Positions 34,179 to 45,629 of a stretch of DNA of 64,000 bases are shown here, one piece after another. The position numbers and the translations under genes were made by a program. Source of the stretch: Stichopus chloronotus (taxonomy: Eukaryota; Echinodermata; Holothuroidea; Aspidochirotida; Stichopodidae); contig CM037846.1 of the NCBI GenBank assembly GCA_021234535.1, positions 18,555,814 through 18,619,813 on the forward strand. The letters are read 5' to 3'. Positions within the stretch are counted from its first letter, which is position 1. The number at the start of each line of letters is the position of its first letter. Below the pieces are notes generated by a model. The model was given only the letters and a program-made list of their open reading frames with translations, did not search any database and was not told the DNA's origin.

Positions 34179-37100
34179 TTACGTTTTGGTAAATTTTCCC
34201 TGAACAAACACTCTCGGCACACAGAGCCCTTCCTTCTTGTTCACTGTCTCTCTGAATATATACTCATTGGATGACACCTCAAAGCCAGCATCACCAAAGA
34301 GTTTGGCAAGAAATTCTACAAGAGTAAAAAGCAACTTCTAATAAGGTATAAGAAATTTCATAATTGTGCACCATCTAGGTGCATGGATCAGTGAGAACTG
34401 ATGTTTCGATTTGTCCTGTTTATGCAAAAAGTTAAAGTTTTCTTGAAAAGATCTAAAGTTGAGAAAATGAGACGAACAGTGAAAAAGAGTTCTTCACCAA
34501 TCCAAAAGATGGAAAGAGTCTAATGTGATAATTATGAAAGTGTTTCAGTTTTGCTTGGCTTCTGGATGAGTAACCTTCCATAAATAGGTCATAAAGACTG
34601 GTGGGCATTATAGAAACTGGTGGCATTATGAACTGGTGGCATAACAAAAAATGGTGGTATTACAACTGGTGGAATTATAACTGGTGGCTCGAGCAAGAGC
34701 AACAAGTTAAATTTTTTTAGTTGTCCCAACACATGATAAAAGTAAAGTTACACCTGCTGGAGACCCTTGCTATAAGCATGACAAGATAATTATGTTAAGG
34801 AAAGTGAGCTTATACAAATTCATGAACTTTCAGTGCAAAGCTTGCTTGCTAGGAAATAACTTCTTTCCACAATCCCCTCCAGCTTGTCTGAGATGAAATT
34901 AATTGAAATGAACAAATTCGTGAACTCATACTGGTGTTTGTATGGAATTCTATTGATTCAATAAGAGAATGACAAGTACTTACTTTGTAATGTGCAGGTC
35001 ACACTAAACAACATATTACATCTAAATTTTAGAAAAATATCAGAACAGTGGTGTTCTATCAATATTTTCTGATTCAATCTACACCAATCTGATCCTGGCC
35101 CTATCCCTATAAATTGTCCCAAACCAATCTAATCTCATATTTGACTCTATGGACATCTTCATTTCAAAATAGTTTTTCACTCCTTTCTGAGAAGAGCTTT
35201 CCGTTCAAATGATGTCACAGCATGATTGGTTGACATCTCTACTTTAAAACAGTCACAAACGTTTCACACCATTGTAGGATATTGCCAATGTTTGGCTCTT
35301 TTCGACTTAGTGTGGAGAAGCCGAAACTTGCAAAACTCGGATTGGAATGGAATCCTATAACGCTCTAGTGTGACCTACACTTAACAATAGATGAAACAGA
35401 GCAGTCAGGGTCACTTCTGTTTCAGCTTCTGGGATTGGCTACTCTGGATCTGTCAGTTTGCCCATTTACACCTAGCTGATTTCATCTGAACCATTGTTAC
35501 TACTGTCAATATGTATTGGCTAACCTTCATCAAATCAAACTTAAATTTCTGGATGTTTAGCTGACACACTCACAGTCAGATCCAAACTAAACTATTCCAG
35601 ACAGCTGATATTAATATTCTCCTGAAACTTCAGTGATGCGCTTATCGTTATCGCATCACTGAAGTGTTCCAAACATCTGTAAATGTTTGTTTAGTCCACT
35701 GAAAGTCACAAATAGCATAGAAGAATACACACACTGTGAGGTCATGACTGAGTTAGTCCAAGTAGCTGGTATTAGGGTTCTACTTAAACTCACCAATCGT
35801 AAAGAAGAAGGCACGAGTTCCGTCCTGCCTAACGTAAAAGCTGTCTGCCAGTTTGTGTCCCTTGGAGAAGCGAACCATCGCATGGTCATTCAGACCATAA
35901 TCTCTGAACAGCACTGTACCCCCCGGTCTCAGTACCTGCAGAATATTTGATCAGAATGAATAAATTTATTGGGATTTCAGAAAGATACACAAAGAAGCTT
36001 GTCATTTAGAAACAATTATGTTGAGATGACAAGTTGTATGTTAGTACAGTACTGTCACATATCTCTGTGTGATATCTCTTTCGGAGAAGTCACCAAGGCA
36101 ATGACAAAGTTGCACATTCATTATGGCAGTACCATTGTTCTTCTCTATCTGTTGTAGTGGTGTGTGTAACATTATTCTTTATTTAAGGTTGTCCTAGATA
36201 CTGTGGTAGGTTAATGTGTGTATCCCATATTTCTCTTAGTTTGTCCCGCTTTAATACTGTGGTGGGTCAATTGGTATCATATAATTCTCTAAGACCATCA
36301 AACATACTGTGGTGGATCAATGTATATAATTCATCATCTGGAGTTATCTTTGATAAAAAGGTGTTTTCTCTATCAAAGGTTGTTCTTCCAGATACTGTGG
36401 TGGGTCCATATGGGTCATATAGTACATTAGGCGCTCTCCTACTTAGAAGTACAAAATGCTTTGAAATGGTTTAATACTCTTTCCAAATCCAATCATACTG
36501 ACATACCCAAAGGTTATGTGAGCTGCCTACAGTACACCCTGAACACATGGTTCATTACTCCAGGTGTGCCAATGATCCCTCTGCACTAAACACCACTACA
36601 TATGTCAGTGTGGTTTTGTACAGCAGGTGTGTGCAGCTTTTGCATGCACAGTCTGTAGTTTATCCCTTGTGTAATCAACTGTGAGACAAGTTCTTTGCCA
36701 GGCTGCAATTGAGAATGCTTGAACAAGAGATTACAAAGACCTTTGAAATGCCTGATTCCCCCCCCCCCATTTGACACTGGGTGACCATGTTCAAAGTTCA
36801 AAGTAGCCCAAGACTGGTAGGTAAAGAAACAAACAAACAAAACAACAAACATACAGAGAATACATTCTTGATTGCCAAAATCATCTTATCAGGATGTATG
36901 GCAGAGAGAACAAAGACCATTGTCACCAAGTCAACAGAGTCAGAGGGGACTTCCCTTGATAGGTCATCCTCTGTCAGGTCACACTGGAAGGCCTTGATTC
37001 TGTCTGGGTTATAGTCTTCATGTTCCTGAAAAACACAGAAAATGTCCGCATCAAAAATCTTAAAAGGGCCAAAAGACCTTCTCTACTTATTGAATTGCTT

Positions 37101-39969
37101 AGGACAAGCAGCTACTGACATTCACTCAAGTCAGAGAATGTAACACAATGCAGAACATCCAAGTGATTGGCTGAACCAATCAAGTTATGTCAGAGATAGC
37201 TTTCAATGTAGGAACTGAGAAGAAAGAACCCCAGCTTCCTGCTTTCATTCACCTGAAAACAAACTTTTGTTGGACATTGTACAACATGAATCAACAGGAA
37301 CGGATCCTTCAGAAACATTAGCTTTAAAGACACACTTATAACACTTAAAATGGAAATAGGAATAATTAACTAACATAGCAACAGACCTTGAATCCAAGGA
37401 TATGTACTACATGGATACAAAATCATTCACTCATAAGATACCTACTGTACAATTGAGGTATCTTCTCTTGATTTTACATCATTAAGCATATCAATTATTA
37501 TTGAACACCTTTCCCCTCAAGCCCCTACCCAGCAATCACTTCCTGATAACGTACGCATTTCACTCATGACTGCCTCTACACCCCCCCCCCCTTCCCCTCT
37601 CTTGAAAACCTTTGTGAAACACTGCATTCACAGTGCTTAGTTCAAGCAGCAAGGATTCTCTATACAGCTTATACTTAAAACAGGCTTTTCTAGAAACGTT
37701 TCACTGGCAATGGCTGCTTCTCTAACACTCAGACCACAAACCATTTCAATGAACCAATAATCTTCATCTTGTTGAACATACAAGCTCATGTTGTAAAGGG
37801 GACTATCAACTATTTTAAAATTAACAGAGATTTTTGGATCATTGGAACTCTTTGAGGCAAATCCTTAAAAGTCTAAAAATCCAGGAAATGTCACCTTAAA
37901 CTCATTGTTTCCAGATCTATGTTTAGAAATCAATGACAGTACATGGTATTTACCTTAACAAACTGCACAGCTCTCGGTGAGAAATCACAAGCGTATGCAA
38001 ACAAAAGTGGATTTTCTTTTAATATAGGGAAGACAAGATTGCCAACTCCGCATCCAACTTCAAGCAAAGTCAAACTCTTGCTGGGTTCAAACTGTGAGGA
38101 AAGAGGAAAAAGAAGGAATGGTCACTTTCTGACAAATGACTTAAAATCACAGCTGTTTAATAACTTCAGTGTCACAGCTGTCATGGTCATTAACTTTGTT
38201 GTCACAGCTGTTACCTGTCACAGATGCTACTTTCAGGTACAAGTTAAGTATTTTATGATACATACTTCTCTGTGGTCGTGGTGGGAACGATGGACTCCAG
38301 AAAATCTTAATCCATGACATGGGAATCACAGTTTATGCTAAACCATGAAGTAATTAATAATTTTCACCATCTGCAGGAGTGCAGGTTAATTACACACAAA
38401 TGCAATATACTAAGGCTATATACTAACTCAATGCAAGCTTCCATGCTTGAAATATTGTACTTACTGTACAAGTTTCATATAATTTGCACCCTGCACCTGT
38501 ATTTACGCTATGGCACAGGATTGCGTGAATCCCGCACAAAGATAAATCTTGTGAGGGAAAACAATGACATCTGCTGACCTAAGTTGATGACTGATGCAGT
38601 AGGTATGCATCTGAACATGGAAAACTGCATAGTACTGAGATATATCCAAGAGCTTCACCGCATAACAAACATCAAATCTGTTCAATTTTCCCTTCTTGAG
38701 AAACCATGTTTAGAAAGTTCTCTTGACTTGACTCCTGTTGATCCCAAATGACCTTTGACCTCCACCAAAAACATTAGGCTTCTTGTACTCAATAAGGCTC
38801 ACCCACACACTACATATAAGATATGCACAAGTTTCCCATCTTGAAATATTATGTTTACAAGGTTTTCATTATTTGACCCCTGTTGACCCCAAATGACCTT
38901 TGACCACAACCAAAAAAAGGAGGCTACTTCGGCTTAAAAGAAGCTAACCTACATACCACATATGAGATCTGCACAAGTTTCCCTTCTTGAGATATCGTGT
39001 TTACAAGGTAGGTGTCACAAACACACACACACACCCACGCACCCACCCACACATACATACACCTGTACTGTACATACACCACATAATTACAATGGCTATG
39101 ATATCAACGAAACCAGAAAAATGCGGCTTTCTGCACTCAGTGTGATTCATAAAGATCCCATACATATGAGTGTACAAGCTCAGCTTCTTGAGACATTGCA
39201 TTTACAGTGTATAACCTGAACCCTGTTGACCTAAAATGACTTTCTTGACTGTCAACAATACAACAATTTTTTTTTTTTCCTTTTTTCCTGCACTCAATAT
39301 GTTTTACATACTTAGAAACAATGAAATCAGTTGAAACTTCTGTCCTTGAGATACCTTGTATTCAAGTAAGGCATCACAGACACATACATACACCAACACT
39401 CACACAGATGCATATGTACACCAGTCATCATGACTAAAACAGTAATATGACTATCATCGAATCTGAAAACCAGCTTCAAACACAGCTTGTGAGTAAATGT
39501 TGTCATTAGAACTATTACTGGTTAGACCTTGAAAGCAATCAGTTTCATCTGTTAGCTAGACCATTTCAAACATCACACATACACTACTCGGAATGCGAGA
39601 ATGTTGCAACAGATTCATTTGTGCATGATGGACCAACAAGGTACACTGAAGCAACAACAGTCTCCTCAGGTTGTAGTGCTTCAGGTTTGTAGGTCAATAT
39701 GCAAGGTCCCTGATACCTCAAATTACCTTTTCAGAAGTTGCAGAGAGCAGTTCCACAAACTCTCTCGATGTCCAATGTCGATCCTTGAAGAAATTTGTGG
39801 CATTCCTCTTGTAGAATAAATCCCAATTTTTCTTGGCTTCCTTCTCTAATTTATTCTGTTTGAATGATGAAACCAGGACATTATCATTCAGTAATTTTTC
39901 TCTTTCCTGTGTAGTAAGCTCTCGAAGTTGTGATGCACTATCTTGCTTAGGGCGATTATCTTCTTCCAT
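34179..39969 (-). CDS. METTL6: METTL6, tRNA(Ser) 3-methylcytidine methyltransferase
   Basis: Five coding exons read right to left: 39969-39727, 38091-37954, 37025-36855, 35935-35794 and 34315-34179, all GT-AG, total 831 bases, 276 aa plus stop. The length is close to the human protein (about 284 aa). Exon 1 has the family N-terminus with [19 protein letters not shown]. Exon 2 carries the SAM-binding motif EVGCGVGN and the following acidic strand ACDFSPRAV. Exon 3 contains FQCDLT and [12 protein letters not shown]. Exon 4 contains [13 protein letters not shown] and [12 protein letters not shown]. Exon 5 contains [22 protein letters not shown]. Known members methylate C32 of serine tRNAs with SAM as donor. 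No lesion is seen. Intron 1 contains the tandem repeats at 38,685-39,240. A possible 5' UTR acceptor (ttttctcag) lies about 20 bases before the ATG. Confidence 0.95.
36188..36425. repeat. Degenerate tandem repeat around (a)atactgtggtgggtcaa
   Basis: At least four diverged copies of a block containing atactgtggtgggtc followed by at-rich sequence, spaced 55-105 bases apart, in intron 3 of METTL6. Confidence 0.55.
38685..39240. repeat. Tandem dispersed-repeat units with TGACCTTTGACC cores in METTL6 intron 1
   Basis: Three to four units of about 150-165 bp share the order: cacaagtttccc(a/t)tcttgagatat, tgtttacaaggtt, ttgacccctgttgacccc, aaatgacctttgacc, aaccaaaaa. The first two cores (38,749-38,761 and 38,894-38,905) match the nuclear-receptor DR1 layout. 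Related pieces occur at 33,400-33,540, 39,330-39,400, 50,925-50,940 and 56,190-56,880, so this is a dispersed family. Confidence 0.75.
39017..39062. repeat. (CA)n-rich microsatellite
   Basis: cacacacacacaccc runs grading into (ACATAC)n, at the tail of a dispersed-repeat unit. A similar tail is at 56,878-56,893. Confidence 0.85.
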
Positions 39970-40698
39970 GTGTCAACATGGACTTCTGCTGAGAAAAGTC
40001 AGTAGTTATACATGTCATAATAATAATAATACAAATATTTAAAATCAAATGTGGTGTAGAGTGCGAGAGTTGCTCAAAATTTGCAAAATGCCAGCTATGA
40101 GATTTAATTTTATCAGCTTCACTTGATGCACCCTTTCAAGATGTTACCACATACAGCAGATATAGAATGTTAGGCTTGACGCACAATTAACAGCCCCGCG
40201 CAACCAACGGCTATACTTCTACATACAGCATAGTAACAGCAATGACATTAAGACACATGGAAAGCCGGGTCAAGCAAGTATTCTTTCTTTCAAATTCTCC
40301 AGACAATTCCAAGCCTATTATGTTAATTAAAGTATCTGAACTGAAGGCTATGGGGCCAACACATGACTGAATATTTTAACAAAGCTTCTATTTCCCAAAA
40401 CATATCTGTGCTAAAAAGTGTATAGTCCTTGGCCCGAACAAGATTTAGCCAATCATCGATCGTGATTTAGGATATACTGTACAGTGTATGGTTATGCTTG
40501 ACTTTGCGGGTGTGCATGAGCCTAACCCCTAGGTAAAGTTCATGCATGAACCTAACCTATGGGTTAGGTTCATACACATTATGGTGTCATTCCAACTTAT
40601 TTGCCTGTTTTTCGTGCTAATAGTGAGAACCAATTCTCATATGTCCCAATTCCTCAGTCCTTCATATTCCAATTTCTCAGTCATTCTGATGAGGACTG

Positions 40699-40703
40699 GT
40701 TAC
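40699..40703. repeat. Left target-site duplication GTTAC
   Basis: Five bases GTTAC immediately before the 5' LTR. The same five follow the 3' LTR at 45,565-45,569. Confidence 0.9.
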
Positions 40704-40844
40704 TGTTACGTGATGTAAATTGGAAAAAGAGAGTAGCGCCCTCTCTCTCTGGAGAGCGGTTCTTACTTTGTAAACACGTTGTAGAATTGTAAAAGAATGT
40801 CTCTGTTTTTATTGTAACCAAGTCACAACGAAGGAACTTTAACA
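40704..40844 (+). repeat. 5' LTR (141 bp)
   Basis: Starts TGTTA and ends TAACA. It differs from the 3' LTR at three positions (offsets 6, 17 and about 75), about 98% identity. It contains a CTCTCTCTCTGGAGAG hairpin-like core. Confidence 0.95.
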
Positions 40845-40862
40845 TGGTGTTAGAAGTAAAAT
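40845..40862 (+). promoter_or_regulatory. Primer-binding site, probably tRNA-Leu type
   Basis: TGGTGTTAGAAGTAAAA begins directly after the LTR. TGG at this place is the complement of the tRNA CCA end. The following bases resemble the leucine-tRNA type (TGGTGTCAGAAG) with one change. The tRNA identity is tentative. Confidence 0.6.
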
Positions 40863-41204
40863 TGTATTAAGCTACAAAGGTAGGCTCTGTCAGAGGTACG
40901 GTGTGTCTGGGGTATAGTGATTGTGTGCTCTCCAAAGGTGTAAGTCCATCGACAGCTCGTGTTCATGGCATGGCTAGGCCCTGGTAATACTGATATTGTA
41001 TAGGCCTTAACCCTCTTACGTTAGGAGGTGTGCTGGGCTAATGTAACATTACGAGTACCTAACTCAGTTGATCAGGGTCGAATTACTAGTAGTACTAGTA
41101 TACTGTAGTGGTGTGGGCACAGTCAATGTTATATCTGAGCATTGCTCACTACCGTCTGTCTTTGTGTGAACTTGCTCTGTTTATGTACTAGCCCAAATAA
41201 TAAT

Positions 41205-42704
41205 ATGTCAGATTCTGATGAGGTTCCGGTGGACTCACCAAGGGTCAACAAATTTAGAACCAGTGTCCCGTTACCTGGTCCCCTTAATCTGGGCAGTAAC
41301 CTTAAGGATAGCTGGAAAAAATTTCGTCAGGTCTGGGATTCTTATGAGACGGTTACTGGCCTTGATGCAGAATCCAACAAAGTTTGTATAGCCCATTTCA
41401 TTATTGCGATTGGTCAGGATGCATTGGATGTGCATAATGGTCTCCCCTTTAAGGAAGGCGAGGCAGAATGTATGGTTTCTATACTCAAATATTGGGAAGA
41501 ATATTGTGCTGGACAAACTAATGTTACATACAAGCGTTACAAATTTAACAACTGTTCCCAAGGTCCTGAAGAAACCTTTGATTCTTATTATGTTCGAGTG
41601 AGAACTTTGGTAGCCACATGTGCTTATGGCGATTTCAGAGACGAGTTTGTGAAAGATAGACTTGTATGTGGAATTCACAATGATGTTGTTGGAGTGCAAC
41701 TTCTCTCAGATAGTGAACTAAATCTCTCCAAATGCCTTGATGTTTGCAGGGCAGCAGAAAGTTCTAAGAAACATGTCAAAGCCATGTCTGGTGCTCAGGC
41801 AGCAAATGCATGTAATGATATTAACTTCTTGAGAAGAAGGGGTAAACAACGCTTAAGGTCAACGAGAGCTGGCACTGACAAGCCTGACTCTTCACAATCT
41901 AAGCGGAACAGTGCTGAAAAACAGATTCAATGTAAATTCTGTGGTAACAGACATGAATGTAACAAATTGAAGTGTCCAGCATGGGGGAAAGTCTGTAACT
42001 TGTGTGGGAAAAGTAACCATTTCTCCAAAAAGTGTCCTAAGAAGTCCCACAAGTCTCATGCTGCTGAACCAACAGACTCGTGCTCTGAGTCAGATGATGA
42101 TTCTTGTTTTTACGTAGAACTTGTGAATGATCAACAAGGCGAAACACATGAGCTGTTGCATGTGTCGTATGATAATTCTGGTAAGCAGTTTCAGGAAAAG
42201 GTGTATACTGTCCTAGATATAGCTGGTAGCCCATGTACTATGCAAATTGATACAGGTTGCACATGTAATGTATTGCCAGAGTCTTACTTGCCTAGAACCT
42301 ATAAGACAAAGGTTGAGAAATGTAACAGTAAACTGAAAATGTACAACAGAGCTAGTATGCCAGTACTGGGCACAGTAACACTCGAAGTCAAAAATTCCAA
42401 AAATGGAAAAGCCTATGATGTGTCATTCCCAGTGGTACAACTAAAAGGAAAAATGCAAAAACCACTGTTAGGTGCTCGTGCATCACAGCTGATGGAATTG
42501 ATAGAAGTTAAGTCAGAGAACATCTGTTCTCCACAATCACTTGATATTGCTAGTCATACTCTCAAAGTCACAGGAGAGCAAGTTCATGGCATATCATTGC
42601 TTGGTGTCTCTCAGAAGGAGGTCGTTACTGAGTTCAAGGACGTATTTCAAGGTCTTGGGCATCTCCCGGGGCAGGTTTACCTCCAAGTTGACAAGGAAGT
42701 ATAA
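41205..42704 (+). CDS. gag-pro: Gypsy gag-protease region
   Basis: The start at 41,205 (MSDSDEVPV) is preferred over an upstream in-frame ATG at 41,142 because the latter adds only hydrophobic leader-like residues. Order: gag domain to about residue 200 (with YKRYKFNNCSQGPEETFDSY), two CCHC-type knuckles (CKFCGNRHECNKLKC and CNLCGKSNHFSKKC), an acidic Ser-rich linker, then an aspartic protease with active site IDTGCTCNVLP. The frame stops at TAA 42,702-42,704, between protease and RT, where homologous sequence resumes in the same frame. This is therefore probably a point nonsense change, although recoding cannot be excluded. Confidence 0.88.
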   Translation: MSDSDEVPVDSPRVNKFRTSVPLPGPLNLGSNLKDSWKKFRQVWDSYETVTGLDAESNKVCIAHFIIAIGQDALDVHNGLPFKEGEAECMVSILKYWEEYCAGQTNVTYKRYKFNNCSQGPEETFDSYYVRVRTLVATCAYGDFRDEFVKDRLVCGIHNDVVGVQLLSDSELNLSKCLDVCRAAESSKKHVKAMSGAQAANACNDINFLRRRGKQRLRSTRAGTDKPDSSQSKRNSAEKQIQCKFCGNRHECNKLKCPAWGKVCNLCGKSNHFSKKCPKKSHKSHAAEPTDSCSESDDDSCFYVELVNDQQGETHELLHVSYDNSGKQFQEKVYTVLDIAGSPCTMQIDTGCTCNVLPESYLPRTYKTKVEKCNSKLKMYNRASMPVLGTVTLEVKNSKNGKAYDVSFPVVQLKGKMQKPLLGARASQLMELIEVKSENICSPQSLDIASHTLKVTGEQVHGISLLGVSQKEVVTEFKDVFQGLGHLPGQVYLQVDKEV

Positions 42705-43807
42705 CCTGTTGTTATGGCTCCTAGGAGAGTACCAGTTACTGTCAAGCCCAAACTAAAAAAAGAGCTAGATAGACTTGAAGGCACGAAAATTATAGAAAAG
42801 GTCAATGAACCTTCTGACTGGGTATCTAGTCTTGTTAATGTAGTAAAGCCTAATGGTAAACTTAGAGCATGTATAGACCCACTTTACTTAAATCATGCTC
42901 TCAAACGGGCACGTTATCCCTTACCAGTCATTGAAGATATTTTACCAGAGTTGTCAAAAGTAAAAGTATTCAGTAAGGCAGACCTTAAAGAAGGGTTTTT
43001 TCAGTGCGAGTAGACGATGAGTCTGCAGCCCTCACATGCTTCCAGACTCCGTGGGGAAGATACTGCTATCGTCGACTTCCTTTTGGACTCGCACCATCTC
43101 CAGAGGTATTTCAAGCAAAACTAGATCAATGTCTTGAAGGACTCGCGGGCATTCACACAATAGCGGACGATATACTTATCACTGGTCAAGGAGAAACGAT
43201 GGAACAGGCATGTCGTGATCATGATCAGAACATGAAACGGTTTCTTGAACGTTGTCGCAAAAACAACATAAAGCTGAACCAAGACAAATTCGAGTACAAA
43301 ACACAGCAAGTCAAGTTTATCGGACATCTTCTCACCAGTTCGGGAGTAAAGCCAGACCCTTCGAAAGTAGAGGCTATAGTTAATATGGAAGCGCCCACCG
43401 ACGTCGCTGGTATCCAAAGATTTGTTGGAATGACTAAGTATTTGGCAAAATTTGTACCAGATCTTTCTGAACTTAGTGAGCCCCTCAGAAAGTTGACACA
43501 CAAAGATACTGAATGGGTGTGGTCTTGCGAACAACAGCAAGCATTTGAAGCGATCAAACAGCATGTGACCTCAGCTCCACTTCTCAAATATTTTGACCCC
43601 GCAGTTCCAACTGAAGGACAAGGTGATGCATCTGAAAAGGGTCTTGGTTTTGCGCTCCTTCAAAATGGACAACCCATCACATACCACAGTCGTGCTCTTA
43701 CCCCAGCAGAAACTAGATATTCGCAAATAGAGAAAGAGCTATTAGCACAGGTTTTTGGACTCGAAAGAAACCACCAGTATGTGTATGGCCGAAAAATCAA
43801 GTTGTGA
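42705..43807 (+). pseudogene. pol: Gypsy reverse transcriptase and RNase H, frame broken
   Basis: RT begins in the gag-pro frame (VPVTVKPKLKKELDRL) and includes WVSSLVNVVKPNGKLRACID and FSKADLKEGF. One base is lost near 43,010, after which homology continues in another frame with TPWGRYCYRRLPFGLAPSPE and the catalytic ADDIL (YxDD-type) motif at about 43,165. RNase H follows (GDASEKGLG, then IEKELLA). A TGA at 43,805-43,807 interrupts it just before TDHKPL. The lesions are one frameshift and one nonsense codon. Confidence 0.85.
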
Positions 43808-45336
43808 ACTGACCACAAACCCTTGATTTCAATCACAAGAAAACCACTCGCTTCATGTCCAAAACGCTTGCAGCGTGTTCTTCTCCGCTTACAACAGTAC
43901 GACGTAGAGTTGCTCTGCAAACATGGAAAGGAAATGTATATTGCAGACACTTTATCACGCGCATTCGTGAACGATGCAACAAGGTCGGAAGTGGAAGAAG
44001 CGTTAGAAAGCATCAACATGATAGACGAGGTCCCAATCTTGAAGAAAAGCCACGAGCTCATTAAACAAGAAACTGCAACCGACCAAACCCTGCAAATTGT
44101 CAAACGCTACATACTTCAAGGGTGGCCTGAACATAAACACCAATTACAAACAGAAGCTCATCCATACTTCCAGGTCCGCGATGAACTCTCATATCAAAAG
44201 GGAATCATATTTCGAGGAACAAGAATTGTGATACCCAAAGCTGCAAGACTGCAAATCAAGGACAAACTACATAATTCTCACTGTGGGATACAAAGCACAA
44301 TTCGCAGAGCAAGAGACTATGTTTATTGGCCGAACATATCCCAAGACATCAAAGATTATGTAAGCAAATGTGAACCTTGCAATACCTACCAAACTGCTCA
44401 ACGAAGAGAACCACTCAAATTCCACGACATTCCCAAACACCCATGGGAAAAGATAGGTGTAGACATTTTTACTATTGATGGAAAAAATTTCTTATGTACT
44501 GTGGACTATTACTCTGACTATTTTGAAATAGATCCACTGCCCCACTCCAAAGACTCAAAGTCAGTCATCAAATGCCTGAAACATCACATGTCAAGTCACA
44601 GAATTCCATCGGTAGTCTTTTCAGACAATGGACCTCCGTTTAACTCAGAACAGTTCAAGCAATTTTCGAATGAGTGTGGCTTTGTGCATAACACAAGCAG
44701 CCCTGAATATCCGCAGAGCAACGGAAAGGCAGAAAGTGCAGTTAAGATAGCTAAACGCATTCTCCGCAAGCTACAGATGTTGACTTCACACTTCTCTCAT
44801 GGCGAAATACCCCTTCAGAAGGAATGGATAGCTCGCCAGCACAGCGTTTCTTCAGTTGCCGAACCAAGACACAACTGCCAACTGCTACAAAGCTGCTACT
44901 GCCAGTGATTCAAAAGCATGTCAAGCGCAACAAAGAAAGAAAGCAAGAAAAACAAAAACACTACTTCGACAAAGGAACTAAAGAGCTACCACATCTCAAA
45001 CCAGATGATATAGTTAGGATGAAACCAAGAGCAAACAGCGCTGACAAAAGTTGGTCCAAAGCTACAGTTGTGCGCAAAGTTGACGTCCGATCATATGTCG
45101 TAGTTACAAAAAGTGGTCACTATTTCCGTCGGAACAGAAAGCACTTGAGAAGCAACAAAGAAACCTTTACAGAAAGCAGAGTTGAACTGCCAGTACTTTG
45201 TAAGAGCGAACACAGCGAAAGCAAAAGCAATATACCAGCAGAACGCAGACAAGAGCCAACAGACGGACTCGTTTTGAGACGAAGCTCATGGATGAGATCT
45301 TCTCCATTTCATTTGAAAGACTTTATTGTCAATTAG
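43808..45336 (+). pseudogene. pol: Gypsy RNase H tail and integrase, frame broken
   Basis: It resumes with TDHKPL in the same frame as the upstream part and runs into integrase: a zinc-binding HHCC region (HNSHCGIQSTIRRARDYVYW followed by CEPC), then the DDE triad seen in VDIF, SDNGPPF and NGKAESA. A frameshift near 44,785-44,800 moves the C-terminal part (WRNTPSEGMDSSPAQRFF in the other frame) to a basic C-terminal domain ending at 45,336. No chromodomain recognised. Confidence 0.85.
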
Positions 45337-45423
45337 TGACAACTTATATATATGTTTTCTTGGTAGGTGTTTGTGAAAAAAAAAAAAAAAGAGAATTTTT
45401 TTTTTTTGTGTTTAAAGGAAGGA
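45337..45423 (+). other. Gypsy 3' untranslated segment and polypurine tract
   Basis: An A15-class run followed by a T12 run, then AAAGGAAGGA directly before the 3' LTR at 45,424, which serves as polypurine tract (about 45,414-45,423). Confidence 0.75.
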
Positions 45424-45564
45424 TGTTATGTGATGTAAACTGGAAAAAGAGAGTAGCGCCCTCTCTCTCTGGAGAGCGGTTCTTACTTTGTAAACACATT
45501 GTAGAATTGTAAAAGAATGTCTCTGTTTTTATTGTAACCAAGTCACAACGAAGGAACTTTAACA
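45424..45564 (+). repeat. 3' LTR (141 bp)
   Basis: Matches the 5' LTR in length and ends (TGTTA...TAACA), with three substitutions. It is followed by GTTAC, the right target duplication. Confidence 0.95.
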
Positions 45565-45569
45565 GTTAC
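45565..45569. repeat. Right target-site duplication GTTAC
   Basis: Identical to 40,699-40,703. Removing the element restores continuity of the duplicated 375-bp repeat. Confidence 0.9.
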
Positions 45570-45629
45570 CAAAGGGAATGTATAGGACGCCACTGATTTC
45601 AATGGGACATTCAAATGGTCCCATGACTT

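Larger units (their letters stand above)
40704..45564 (+). mobile_element. Ty3/gypsy LTR retrotransposon, full length but coding-defective
   Basis: The element is 4861 bases long with 141-bp LTRs, 5-bp target duplication, primer-binding site, polypurine tract and one gag-pol region in the order gag, zinc knuckles, protease, reverse transcriptase, RNase H, integrase. The order protease-RT-RNase H-integrase marks it as Ty3/gypsy. The short LTR, double CCHC knuckle and RT style recall the Mag/SURL-type lineage of marine invertebrates (inference). The reading frame is broken four times. There is no envelope-like ORF. It lies 0.7 kb upstream of METTL6 and in the opposite orientation to it. Confidence 0.95.
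40398..45629. repeat. Tandem-duplicated 375-bp repeat, copy A, split by the gypsy element
   Basis: The left part is 40,398-40,703 and the right part 45,570-45,629. It aligns with copy B across cacatatctgtgct, ccaatcatcgatcgtgatttagg, ggggttaag/ctaacctatgggttagg, gtgtcattccaactta and aatggtcccat.acttttccact. Confidence 0.75.

Noticed and set aside
41142..41204. Upstream ATG at 41,142 as the gag start
   Set aside because: The added residues are unlike gag N-termini and the ATG at 41,205 opens directly into acidic gag-like sequence. The upstream ATG cannot be formally excluded.
43121..43587. Long minus-strand open frames antisense to the gypsy RT
   Set aside because: They are shadows of the RT coding frame. 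The plus-strand motifs (LPFGLAPSPE, ADDIL) are decisive.
45288..45541. Possible envelope-like or extra ORF at the 3' end of the gypsy element
   Set aside because: It covers the A/T runs and the 3' LTR, with no signal peptide, membrane segment or similarity.
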